Positions 1 to 5,544 of a stretch of 6,593 nt of DNA are shown here, piece by piece. The stretch's first letter is position 1. Each line of letters begins with the position of its first letter. Under the pieces are notes generated by a model. The model did no database searches. It was not told the origin of the DNA and saw only the letters and a list, made by a program, of their open reading frames with translations. This DNA is from Syntrophomonadaceae bacterium. GTDB taxonomy: Bacteria > Bacillota_D > Dethiobacteria > DTU022. Location: positions 1 through 6,593 of the forward strand of contig PWUG01000234.1 of NCBI GenBank assembly GCA_003562605.1, written 5' to 3'. A program made the position numbers and the translations under genes.

Positions 1-425
1 AAAGTGAGGTTTTCCTGATCACGGGCCCGGTGGTCGAGGACCTGTACTCTATTATAGGTCTCGTTACCCACCAGGCGGCGGTGTTCTTCAGCAGTTTGCT
101 CCCGGTGATCGCCTGTAGCTGAAATTATGACGATATTATCGTCTGGGATGCCGCCGCGGTTCAATTCATCCAAAACCTGTGGAATAATGACATCATGACG
201 GGCCCAGAGCCTGGTCATATCGCCGACAATAATACAGGCGGTCTCTCCGTTTTGGACAATATCGCCTAAAGGAGAAGAGCCAATTGGGTTTGCCAGCGCT
301 TCCCGTACCAGAGTTTCTTCTGGTTGCAGATCAGGCAGAGGTTTTGCCAGAAGAACCTTTAAAACCTTATTATCCGGAATATCGAGATCTATGGCCAGCT
401 CACCATAAGGCATCTTTGTAACCAC
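1..425 (-). CDS. larA: LarA-family nickel-dependent 2-hydroxyacid racemase, N-terminal part (gene cut by window edge)
   Basis: My reverse-strand translation gives an open frame of 141 codons from GTG at 425 to the window edge, with no stop. LarA (DUF2088) enzymes interconvert D- and L-lactate, or related 2-hydroxyacids in paralogues, using a nickel pincer cofactor made by LarB, LarC and LarE. Visible family landmarks are a YGELAIDLDIPD start (residues 7-18), REALANPIGSSPL (41-53), GDMTR (68-72) and ATGDHR (103-108). Asp69, Arg72 and His107 appear to match the substrate/cofactor residues near Asp72, Arg75 and His108 of Lactobacillus LarA (from memory). The GTG start is chosen because GGGGAGGTG lies 6 nt upstream; ATG at 413 has no such site. 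It follows glcD by 35 bp, so the two are probably cotranscribed. TRLWARH and ATGDHR differ from the usual TRP and ATGTHR, so the substrate may not be lactate. Family is confident; substrate is not. Confidence 0.88.
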   Translation of the reverse strand, partial: MVTKMPYGELAIDLDIPDNKVLKVLLAKPLPDLQPEETLVREALANPIGSSPLGDIVQNGETACIIVGDMTRLWARHDVIIPQVLDELNRGGIPDDNIVIISATGDHREQTAEEHRRLVGNETYNRVQVLDHRARDQENLT

Positions 426-431
426 CGCGCT

Positions 432-440
432 CACCTCCCC
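432..440 (-). promoter_or_regulatory. Ribosome binding site deciding the larA GTG start
   Basis: On the minus strand GGGGAGGTG is an almost complete anti-16S match, 6 nt before GTG at 425-423. It lies in the 35-bp gap after the glcD stop, which supports translation from a shared message and a GTG rather than ATG start. Confidence 0.8.
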
Positions 441-460
441 GGCCGTCAGTCCGGCAATAT

Positions 461-1885
461 TTACTCAAGATCAAATATTTTACCCGGATTCAAAATTAAG
501 TTCGGATCAAAGGCTTTCTTTATTTTTTTCATCATCTCAATTTCAGCCTTATCCATCACCAGGGGTAAATATTCTTTCCTTTTGTGCCCGATGCCGTGCT
601 CACCGCTGATGGTGCCTCCAAGCTCCCTGGTAGTCTTGTAGAGGTCTGTTAAGACAAGAGGTAAAACCGTATGCCACTGTTCCATGCTGTCTTCAGGGCG
701 TTTTAAAATGGTGGCATGCAGGTTGCCGTCGCCGGCATGGCCAAAACAGGGGATTAAGACTCCGTATTTTTTCGACATTTCTTCTAAACGGGGTATTAGT
801 TTAGGGATATTGCTGACAGGGACTACAATATCCTCGCTGCTCTGGACAGGGCTGAGTGCCTTAAATGCTTCTCCGGCATGGCGCCGCACTTTCCAGATTT
901 TCTCCTGGTCGGAAGGGCCTTCGGCGATAAATGCATCGAGGGCGCCTCGGTCCAGGCAGAGTTCACCGATATCGAGGCAATCTTCCCGGATTTGATCGGC
1001 ATCGTTTCCGTCTATCTCGATTATCAGTACTGCTCCGCAATCCGGGTACTTTTTCTTCTCTCCTAAAAATTCGTGTGTCGTGTCGAGGGTTTGTTTGTCC
1101 ATTATTTCAATACCGGTTGGTATGATGCGGGTAGTTGTCATAATGACAGGCACGGCATCGATTGCAGATTGAATGTTTTCGAACAACACCATCATGTCAA
1201 TTTTTGCCTTGGGCAGGGGCAGCAGTTTTACGAAAATTTTTGTGAAAATACCGAGAGTCCCTTCAGAGCCGACCAACAGCTGGATCATGTTATAACCGGT
1301 TACGTCTTTAACCCTTTTACCGCCGAAATTACAGATTTCCCCTGTGGGCATCACAACTTCCATGCCAATTATGTACCTGCCGGTTACACCGTATTTGATT
1401 GCCCGCCCGCCGCCTGCGTTTTCAGCAACGTTGCCCCCGATGTAGCACATTTCAAGGCTCATAGGATATCCGGCGAAGAAGAGACCTTCTTTTTTAACTT
1501 CATTATTTAGTTCATTGGTAATTACCCCGGGTTCGACAACAGCAACCAGGTTTTCCTTGTCTACTTCGAGGATACTGTTCATCCGCTCGATAGAGAGGAG
1601 GATGCCGCCGAAAACGGGTACTGCTCCACCGGAAAGTCCGCTGCCGGCGCCGCGGGGGGTCACAGGAATTATTTCCCTGTTGGCCAATTTAAGAATTGCA
1701 GAGACCTCTTCAGCGTTGCGGGGTTTCACAACTATATCAGCTTTGTGAGCGTATGCGGGATCAGCCACTTCGTCATGTGAGTAAGGTTCCAGACTTTCAT
1801 CATTATTAAATATGATATTTTCGGAACCGACAATAGAAGCCAATTCTTTAGCAATGGCTGGGTTAACAACATTGTATTTTGTCAT
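461..1885 (-). CDS. glcD: GlcD-family FAD-linked 2-hydroxyacid (D-lactate/glycolate-type) dehydrogenase
   Basis: This 474-residue protein oxidises a 2-hydroxyacid to a 2-oxoacid and passes electrons from FAD to a partner carrier. Length and order fit the family: an FAD_binding_4 (PCMH-type) domain at about 48-185, then an FAD-oxidase C-terminal domain at about 220-470. FAD-binding motifs are PRGAGSGLSGGAVP (77-90), IGGNVAENAGGG (149-160) and VGSEGTLGI (205-213). The C-terminal half carries HAGDGNLH (383-390) and SGEHGIG (427-433), whose His and Glu residues bind metal and substrate in characterised D-lactate and D-2-hydroxyglutarate dehydrogenases. ATG at 1885 has AAGGAG 6 nt upstream. The larA homologue downstream favours a racemisable substrate such as lactate. 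No iron-sulfur partner (GlcF/LutA type) or EtfAB is seen in the window, so whether it is a simple dehydrogenase or an LctD-like bifurcating subunit is unresolved. Family assignment is firm, substrate inferred. Confidence 0.93.
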   Translation of the reverse strand: MTKYNVVNPAIAKELASIVGSENIIFNNDESLEPYSHDEVADPAYAHKADIVVKPRNAEEVSAILKLANREIIPVTPRGAGSGLSGGAVPVFGGILLSIERMNSILEVDKENLVAVVEPGVITNELNNEVKKEGLFFAGYPMSLEMCYIGGNVAENAGGGRAIKYGVTGRYIIGMEVVMPTGEICNFGGKRVKDVTGYNMIQLLVGSEGTLGIFTKIFVKLLPLPKAKIDMMVLFENIQSAIDAVPVIMTTTRIIPTGIEIMDKQTLDTTHEFLGEKKKYPDCGAVLIIEIDGNDADQIREDCLDIGELCLDRGALDAFIAEGPSDQEKIWKVRRHAGEAFKALSPVQSSEDIVVPVSNIPKLIPRLEEMSKKYGVLIPCFGHAGDGNLHATILKRPEDSMEQWHTVLPLVLTDLYKTTRELGGTISGEHGIGHKRKEYLPLVMDKAEIEMMKKIKKAFDPNLILNPGKIFDLE

Positions 1886-1891
1886 TAAAGG

Positions 1892-1897
1892 CTCCTT
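1892..1897 (-). promoter_or_regulatory. glcD ribosome binding site
   Basis: AAGGAG on the minus strand, 6 nt before the ATG at 1885. It sits directly beneath the inverted repeat at 1898-1924, so pairing in that repeat could affect ribosome access (inference). Confidence 0.75.
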
Positions 1898-1943
1898 CTG
1901 TCAGGCTTTGCTTCTCTCTGACAGGACTAATATTCGTTAGTCC
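1898..1943 (-). promoter_or_regulatory. Two abutting inverted repeats in the glcD leader
   Basis: Reading the plus strand, CTGTCAG (1898-1904) is the exact inverse of CTGACAG (1918-1924), and GGACTAA (1924-1930) is the exact inverse of TTAGTCC (1937-1943). Each arm is 7 bp with no mismatch; the repeats share one base, and the first ends right at the glcD Shine-Dalgarno sequence. They could be RNA hairpins in the leader or DNA operators for a lactate-type (for example GntR-family) regulator. There is no U-run after either, so they are not intrinsic terminators. I could not identify a convincing -35/-10 pair for glcD. Function is unknown. Confidence 0.45.
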
Positions 1944-1965
1944 CGGCTGCAAATCCTTTAAAAGT

Positions 1966-1993
1966 CAACCTTGTGGATAAATCTAAAAGGTTG
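1966..1993. repeat. Inverted repeat enclosing a DnaA-box match
   Basis: CAACCTT (1966-1972) and AAGGTTG (1987-1993) are exact inverse arms of 7 bp separated by 14 bp. TGTGGATAA at 1972-1980 is the complement of TTATCCACA, a perfect DnaA box. Only this single box was noticed and no origin genes are near, so this is not a replication origin. It may be chance in AT-rich intergenic DNA or part of the glcD upstream control region. Confidence 0.35.
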
Positions 1994-2087
1994 GAATTTA
2001 ATATCCCACAGCAATAAGTTAATTTCATCTAATCGAAGAAAATATGAAAGAGGGGACGGAGGGGTTCTTCACACTTTAGTTTTAAAT

Positions 2088-2120
2088 AAAGAAACACGGG
2101 AAACTTACCCGTGCTTCTTT
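2088..2120 (-). terminator. Intrinsic terminator of the tRNA-Leu gene
   Basis: In minus-strand RNA a 13-bp stem forms between the complements of 2108-2120 and 2088-2100, with one G-U wobble and a 7-nt loop. The 3' arm ends in UUUCUUU and is followed by AUUUAAAA, giving a U-rich tail. It begins only 4 nt after the CCA end of the tRNA, so transcription should stop before the glcD promoter region. Confidence 0.8.
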
Positions 2121-2123
2121 TTA

Positions 2124-2209
2124 TGGTGCCGAAGGTGGGAGTTGAACCCACATGCCCGGAGGGCGCACGATTTTGAGTCGTGTGCGTCTGCCAATTCCGC
2201 CACTTCGGC
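2124..2209 (-). tRNA. tRNA-Leu, anticodon CAA (reads UUG)
   Basis: The minus strand folds as a complete 86-nt class II tRNA with encoded CCA. The acceptor arms are GCCGAAG and CTTCGGC with discriminator A. The anticodon stem CACGA/TCGTG encloses loop CTCAAAA, giving anticodon CAA. A long variable arm (GCCC/GGGC with a 3-nt loop) is typical of leucine tRNAs, and the T arm is GTGGG-TTCAACT-CCCAC. It has its own promoter and terminator and looks monocistronic. All stems pair, so it should be functional. Confidence 0.96.
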
Positions 2210-2221
2210 AGGTCGTACTAT

Positions 2222-2250
2222 ATGTTAGCACAATCCAGTGTTGGAAGCAA
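2222..2250 (-). promoter_or_regulatory. Sigma-A promoter of tRNA-Leu
   Basis: On the minus strand TTGCTT (2250-2245), a 17-bp spacer and TAACAT (2227-2222) form a plausible promoter with an extended -10 (TGC before TAACAT). The predicted start lies near 2215, just a few bases before the mature tRNA 5' end at 2209. Judged by eye, not tested. Confidence 0.6.
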
Positions 2251-2324
2251 GCAGTCGTGCTGTCATTTATATTCGGATTCTTCTGAATTTAACTGCAAAA
2301 CGGCCCATTTACAAATAATTAATT

Positions 2325-2342
2325 AAGTTATTAAATTCACAA
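2325..2342. promoter_or_regulatory. Weak Rex-like half-site upstream of the acyl-CoA dehydrogenase
   Basis: The minus strand reads TTGTGA-ATTTAA-TAACTT. The left half matches the Rex consensus TTGTGA-N6-TCACAA perfectly, but the right half matches at only about 3 of 6 positions. Rex, the NADH/NAD+ sensor, often controls acyl-CoA dehydrogenase genes in Clostridia. The site is roughly 90 bp before the start codon in very AT-rich DNA, so chance is a serious alternative. Confidence 0.2.
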
Positions 2343-2428
2343 AGCAGGGAAATAAAACTTTACTATCGAAAATATTAAACGGTAAAAGTATATTTTGCGT
2401 GACAATTTAAATTAGGGGTGATTATTTT

Positions 2429-4210
2429 ATGAGCGAATTGATTAAAGGTGGAGCATTTTTGCTTGGTTCTGTGGATGAAAACACTGTTTTCACTCCGGAA
2501 GATTTTGACGATATCCATTTGATGATTAAGAAAACCAGCTATGACTTCATGAAAAACAAAGTTGAACCAAGAGCCGATGAAATAGAAGAGAAGGCTGAAG
2601 GTGTAACAGTTGGTTTGTTACGTGAGGCCGGTGAGCTTGGTCTTTTAGGCAGTGATATCCCTGAAGAATTTGGTGGAGAAGAAGCAGATAAGATTACGAC
2701 AATGATAATTACAGAGAACACATCGATTTGTGGGGGTTCATTTGCTGGAGCTTTTGGAGCGCATACCGGTATCGGTACTTTGCCAATTGTCTACTTTGGC
2801 ACAGAAGAACAAAAGCAAAAATATTTACCGGGATTGGCTACCGGGGAAATGATTGCCGCGTACGCTTTAACCGAACCGGAAGCCGGATCGGATGCCCTTA
2901 ATATTAAAACCAAGGCGATTCTCTCTGAAGACGGCAAACACTATATTTTAAACGGTGCCAAGCAGTATATCACCAATGCTGCATGGGCAGATGTCATTAT
3001 CACTTATGCCAAGATCGACGGAGAAAAATTTACTGCATTCATCGTTGATGCCGATACCGAAGGGGTATCGATCGACCCGGAAGAGAAAAAAATGGGGATC
3101 AAGGGATCTTCGACCTGCAGCGTTATTTTAGAAAACGCCAAGGTGCCGGTTGAGAATATGCTCTGGAAGGAAGGCAAAGGTCACCAGGTTGCTTTTAACA
3201 TCCTGAACATAGGACGTTTCAAACTAGGCGCAGCTACGATTGGCGGCAGCAAGCGGGTTATTGAATTTGCTTCTGAATATGCTTTGCAGAGAGTACAGTT
3301 CAACCAGCCTATTGCCCAGTTTAATCTAATAAAAAATAAATTTGCCAACATGACCATACTTACTTACATCATGGAAAGTCTTGTTTACCGCATCGCTGGA
3401 ATGATTGAAGAGAAACTTGAGGAAGTTAAGGAAGCCGGAGCTGAAAGCTCGGATATAGTCCAGGCAATCCAGGAATATGCCATCGAATGCTCCATTTCGA
3501 AGGTGTACTGCTCCGAGGCATTGGACTATATTGTCGATGAAGGTCTGCAGATTTTTGGCGGATACGGATATGGGGAGGAATACCCGGCAGAGCGTTCTTA
3601 CAGGGACAGCCGTATCAACCGTATTTTTGAAGGAACAAATGAAGTTAACCGGATGCTTATCCCGGGCACCCTGCTGCGTAAAGCTATGAAGCAGGAAGTC
3701 CCCTTCATGGAAGCAGTGATGGGCCTTGGCGGAACACTTGGCAAACTTAAAGAAGCTGAAGTTCCTGAAAGTAGTCCGGAAAAGGAAGAATTTTACCTGA
3801 ACAACATGAAGACTCTCTTCCTGCTGGCAGCCGGAAACGCTGCTCAGAAGTTTGGTCAGGATCTGACCAATGAGCAGGAAATCCTTTGCACCCTGGCCGA
3901 TATGGCCATGGAAGTATTTGCTGCTGAAAGTGGCCTGTTGAGGGCGAAGAAAATGCTGGCTCAGGGTGAAAGTGAAGAGTCCAACCTGGCCATGAGTATG
4001 ACTAAGTGCTTCATCAATGAAATGATTCCGAAGATGGAAGCCTGGGCGAAGGAAGTCATTGCCGGAACCCTGGAAGGCGAAGCTGCATCTAAGGCTTACT
4101 CCGGCATACGCATCCTGTCGAGTTTTGAACCGATAAATACTTATGCCCCGAAGCGGGAAATTGCAGATGCAGTATATGAATGCAAAAAATATTTCCTTGA
4201 TCGCGGTTAA
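2429..4210 (+). CDS. fadE: Long-form (FadE/VLCAD-like) acyl-CoA dehydrogenase
   Basis: This 593-residue flavoenzyme introduces the trans-2 double bond into fatty acyl-CoA and hands electrons to electron-transfer flavoprotein. The acyl-CoA dehydrogenase core spans about residues 25-415: helical N domain (25-140), beta middle domain with AYALTEPEAGSD (144-155), and C-terminal helical domain with QRVQFNQPIAQF (287-298) and QIFGGYGYGEEYPAER (374-389). Glu401 in RIFEGTNEVNR is the predicted catalytic base by alignment with VLCAD and MCAD. An additional helical region of about 170 residues (420-593) gives the length and pattern of Bacillus subtilis FadE (about 594 residues) rather than the roughly 380-residue short-chain enzymes. 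AGGGGTGAT precedes ATG 2429. It stands alone between divergent tRNA-Leu and convergent rpmB; no etfAB or other beta-oxidation gene is adjacent. Chain length is inferred, not proven; the gene symbol follows Bacillus usage, not E. coli. Confidence 0.94.
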   Translation: MSELIKGGAFLLGSVDENTVFTPEDFDDIHLMIKKTSYDFMKNKVEPRADEIEEKAEGVTVGLLREAGELGLLGSDIPEEFGGEEADKITTMIITENTSICGGSFAGAFGAHTGIGTLPIVYFGTEEQKQKYLPGLATGEMIAAYALTEPEAGSDALNIKTKAILSEDGKHYILNGAKQYITNAAWADVIITYAKIDGEKFTAFIVDADTEGVSIDPEEKKMGIKGSSTCSVILENAKVPVENMLWKEGKGHQVAFNILNIGRFKLGAATIGGSKRVIEFASEYALQRVQFNQPIAQFNLIKNKFANMTILTYIMESLVYRIAGMIEEKLEEVKEAGAESSDIVQAIQEYAIECSISKVYCSEALDYIVDEGLQIFGGYGYGEEYPAERSYRDSRINRIFEGTNEVNRMLIPGTLLRKAMKQEVPFMEAVMGLGGTLGKLKEAEVPESSPEKEEFYLNNMKTLFLLAAGNAAQKFGQDLTNEQEILCTLADMAMEVFAAESGLLRAKKMLAQGESEESNLAMSMTKCFINEMIPKMEAWAKEVIAGTLEGEAASKAYSGIRILSSFEPINTYAPKREIADAVYECKKYFLDRG

Positions 4211-4237
4211 GAGAAATGTAGGTTGCCTTGACTAAAT

Positions 4238-4271
4238 AAAAGGGAGCCGGTTTTTAAACCGGCTCCCTTTT
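4238..4271. terminator. Bidirectional terminator between fadE and rpmB
   Basis: A perfect 16-bp inverted repeat (arms 4238-4253 and 4256-4271) with a GC-rich core GGGAGCCGG/CCGGCTCCC is flanked by A and T runs on both sides. The plus-strand transcript ends in CCCUUUUAAAG and the minus-strand transcript in CCCUUUUAUUUAG. It lies between convergent fadE (ends 4210) and rpmB (ends 4303), so it can serve both. Confidence 0.92.
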
Positions 4272-4302
4272 AAAGTTTCACTGAGACAAATCAAATATTT
4301 TT

Positions 4303-4494
4303 TTAAATAGCTCTTTTAATTTTGCCTGATTTAATGCAACGTGTACAGACATTTACCCTCCGGGGGGAACCGCTCAGCAGGATTTTAATCCTCTGGATAT
4401 TCGGACGCCACTTTCTTTTAGTTTTAATATTTGAGTGACTGATTTGGAAACCAGTATCTTTGCTTTTTTTGCAAACGACGCAAATTTTAGCCAT
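4303..4494 (-). CDS. rpmB: 50S ribosomal protein bL28, four-cysteine (zinc-type) form
   Basis: This 63-residue basic protein is bL28 of the large ribosomal subunit. The family pattern is clear: MAK start, HSNIKTKRKWRPN (20-32) and a SPRRVNVCTRCIKSGK segment (43-58). It carries two cysteine pairs, C5-x2-C8 and C50-x2-C53, the zinc-ribbon C+ form; bacteria under zinc limitation often use cysteine-free versions. GGGAGGG lies 7 nt upstream of ATG 4494, and a good promoter lies at 4533-4561. It is monocistronic, convergent with fadE and divergent from coaD. No second rpmB copy is present in the window. Confidence 0.96.
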   Translation of the reverse strand: MAKICVVCKKSKDTGFQISHSNIKTKRKWRPNIQRIKILLSGSPRRVNVCTRCIKSGKIKRAI

Positions 4495-4532
4495 TTTACA
4501 ACCCTCCCGGTACCTTTAATGTCACGCGTTAT

Positions 4533-4561
4533 ATTGTAGCACATCAATGCCTATCAAACAA
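4533..4561 (-). promoter_or_regulatory. Sigma-A promoter of rpmB
   Basis: Minus-strand TTGTTT (4561-4556), 17-bp spacer, TACAAT (4538-4533) with an extended TGC before the -10. The -10 matches consensus at 5 of 6 positions. It is placed 39 bp before the rpmB start codon. Confidence 0.7.
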
Positions 4562-4579
4562 GATATTTTTAAATTTTCA

Positions 4580-4607
4580 TTGTTGTTTCATTGTTGAAGG
4601 GTATAGC
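4580..4607 (+). promoter_or_regulatory. Possible coaD promoter
   Basis: TTGTTG, a 16-bp spacer and TATAGC lie about 60 bp before coaD in AT-rich DNA. The fit is modest and other alignments are possible, but coaD has no upstream gene on its strand inside the preceding region and must be driven from about here. The candidate is back-to-back with the rpmB promoter. Confidence 0.35.
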
Positions 4608-4651
4608 CAATAAATAGCGAAAAATAATTAATGTGCCAAAATGAAAATAAA

Positions 4652-4658
4652 AAGGGGG
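4652..4658 (+). promoter_or_regulatory. coaD ribosome binding site supporting a TTG start
   Basis: AAGGGGG ends 7 nt before TTG at 4666. The nearer ATG at 4661 is out of frame and opens only ATG-TTT-TGA, so the TTG is the likely coaD start. Confidence 0.7.
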
Positions 4659-4665
4659 AAATGTT

Positions 4666-5142
4666 TTGACACAAGCTATCTATCCTGGCAGTTTTGACCC
4701 GGTAACGAAAGGACACCTTGACATTATAATAAGATCAAGTAAAATTATGGATCGTCTTATAGTTGCAGTCTTGGACAATCCCCGTAAAGTTGCAACCTTT
4801 GATATTGAACAAAGGGTTGAAATGCTGAAAATGGTAACAAAGCCTTATCCCAATGTCGAAGTCGATTTTTATAATGGTTTACTGATTGACTATGCAGAGC
4901 AGATGAAAATAGATATCCTTATTAAAGGGCTTCGGGCCATTTCTGATTTTGAATTTGAATTCCAGATGGCTTTAGTCAACCAGAAGTTAAACCCGGCTAT
5001 TGAAACACTTTTCATGATGACGAACAGCAAGTATTCTTACCTGAGCTCCAGTATCGTCAAGGAGATCGCTGCCCTTGGTGGAGATATCAGCAGCCTGGTA
5101 CCGCCTGAAGTTTTTGATATGGTTGTTTCAGAATACAGTTAA
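4666..5142 (+). CDS. coaD: Phosphopantetheine adenylyltransferase
   Basis: CoaD transfers AMP from ATP to 4'-phosphopantetheine, forming dephospho-CoA, the penultimate step of coenzyme A synthesis in the cytoplasm. The 158-residue length is normal. It has the nucleotidyltransferase fold motifs [12 protein letters not shown] (6-17) with Thr14, Gly16 and His17 of the (T/H)xGH signature, the phosphopantetheine/ATP-contact run [13 protein letters not shown] (90-102), and [11 protein letters not shown] (125-135). All expected catalytic residues are visible. TTG 4666 is the start giving the family N-terminus. It probably heads an operon with the small membrane protein 58 bp later and the ylbL-like protease. 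In many Firmicutes rsmD and recG precede coaD; here rpmB on the opposite strand does, suggesting rearrangement. Confidence 0.97.
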   Translation: MTQAIYPGSFDPVTKGHLDIIIRSSKIMDRLIVAVLDNPRKVATFDIEQRVEMLKMVTKPYPNVEVDFYNGLLIDYAEQMKIDILIKGLRAISDFEFEFQMALVNQKLNPAIETLFMMTNSKYSYLSSSIVKEIAALGGDISSLVPPEVFDMVVSEYS

Positions 5143-5200
5143 AGTGGCAGGTATCAGCTTAGCAGGCAAAAAAAGTGTGTCGTGAGGTCACGGTCTGAAA

Positions 5201-5482
5201 ATGGTTAGTTATGATCAATTACTTATAGAGAGTACGCTAACAGCTGCCAGCAATCAACTGCCGGTTAATCCGGGTAGTCTTATTTTCTTTGGAATATTTC
5301 TCATGGCGGTTGGCGCGGTATCGATTATCTGTCCACAGGTTTTCTGGTACCTGCGGATAGGTCGTAAAATACCGGGCGTGCCGCCAAACAGGCTGTACTT
5401 GTGGGTTCTCCGCTTTGGGGGGTTGTTGGTTATAGCTCTGGGAGCTATAATCTTATTTATCACCGGGACTATCAGTCTTTGA
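5201..5482 (+). CDS. Small two-helix membrane protein of unknown function
   Basis: The 93-residue protein has two hydrophobic segments, about residues 26-50 (SLIFFGIFLMAVGAVSIICPQVFWY) shortened by the charged turn RIGRKIPGVPPNR (52-64), and about 68-90 (LRFGGLLVIALGAIILFITG). The layout of a first helix ending in P-x-x-F-W, a polar linker and a second helix starting RFGG is reminiscent of the DUF6199-type two-helix family, a tentative match from memory. The first 25 residues are polar. ATG 5201 is preceded by GAGGT at a long 12-nt distance, so the start is uncertain; CTG at 5195 would have better spacing. It lies between coaD and the protease, in the place where ylbJ and ylbK sit in Bacillus, but is not YlbJ. 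A role is not assignable; reality as a gene is supported by the membrane pattern and tight operon position. Confidence 0.65.
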   Translation: MVSYDQLLIESTLTAASNQLPVNPGSLIFFGIFLMAVGAVSIICPQVFWYLRIGRKIPGVPPNRLYLWVLRFGGLLVIALGAIILFITGTISL

Positions 5483-5530
5483 AAAACAGTTTTTCCCAGG
5501 GGTCGCTTAAGATAATAGACCAATTATAGA

Positions 5531-5537
5531 AAGAAGG
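5531..5537 (+). promoter_or_regulatory. ylbL ribosome binding site selecting TTG 5545
   Basis: AAGAAGG ends 7 nt before TTG 5545, ideal spacing, and 1 nt before the longer in-frame TTG 5539, which is too close for initiation. Confidence 0.65.
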
Positions 5538-5544
5538 CTTGAGA

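Noticed and set aside
684..1748. Several plus-strand open frames of 62-145 codons opposite glcD
   Set aside because: All are shadows of the confident minus-strand glcD frame, with unlikely compositions (runs of Arg, Ser, Pro) and no start signals.
1886..2087. Riboswitch or T-box in the glcD leader
   Set aside because: Local dyads exist but I saw no T-box consensus (TGGNACCGCG type) or other recognisable aptamer core, and no terminator helix.
1971..2228. 85-codon plus-strand open frame across the tRNA-Leu region
   Set aside because: It reads through the antisense of a complete tRNA and a terminator; its peptide is the familiar antisense-tRNA artefact, and there is no ribosome site or family match.
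1966..2428. Origin of replication suggested by a DnaA box and AT-rich DNA
   Set aside because: Only one box was found, with no DnaA box cluster and no dnaA, dnaN or rep gene nearby.
2539..2721. 60-codon minus-strand frame inside fadE, and 70-codon frame at 3477-3689
   Set aside because: Both overlap the conserved acyl-CoA dehydrogenase frame and lack start signals.
5254..5523. 89-codon minus-strand frame opposite the small membrane protein
   Set aside because: It competes with a plus-strand frame that has a coherent two-helix pattern and operon placement; the minus-strand peptide shows no recognisable pattern.
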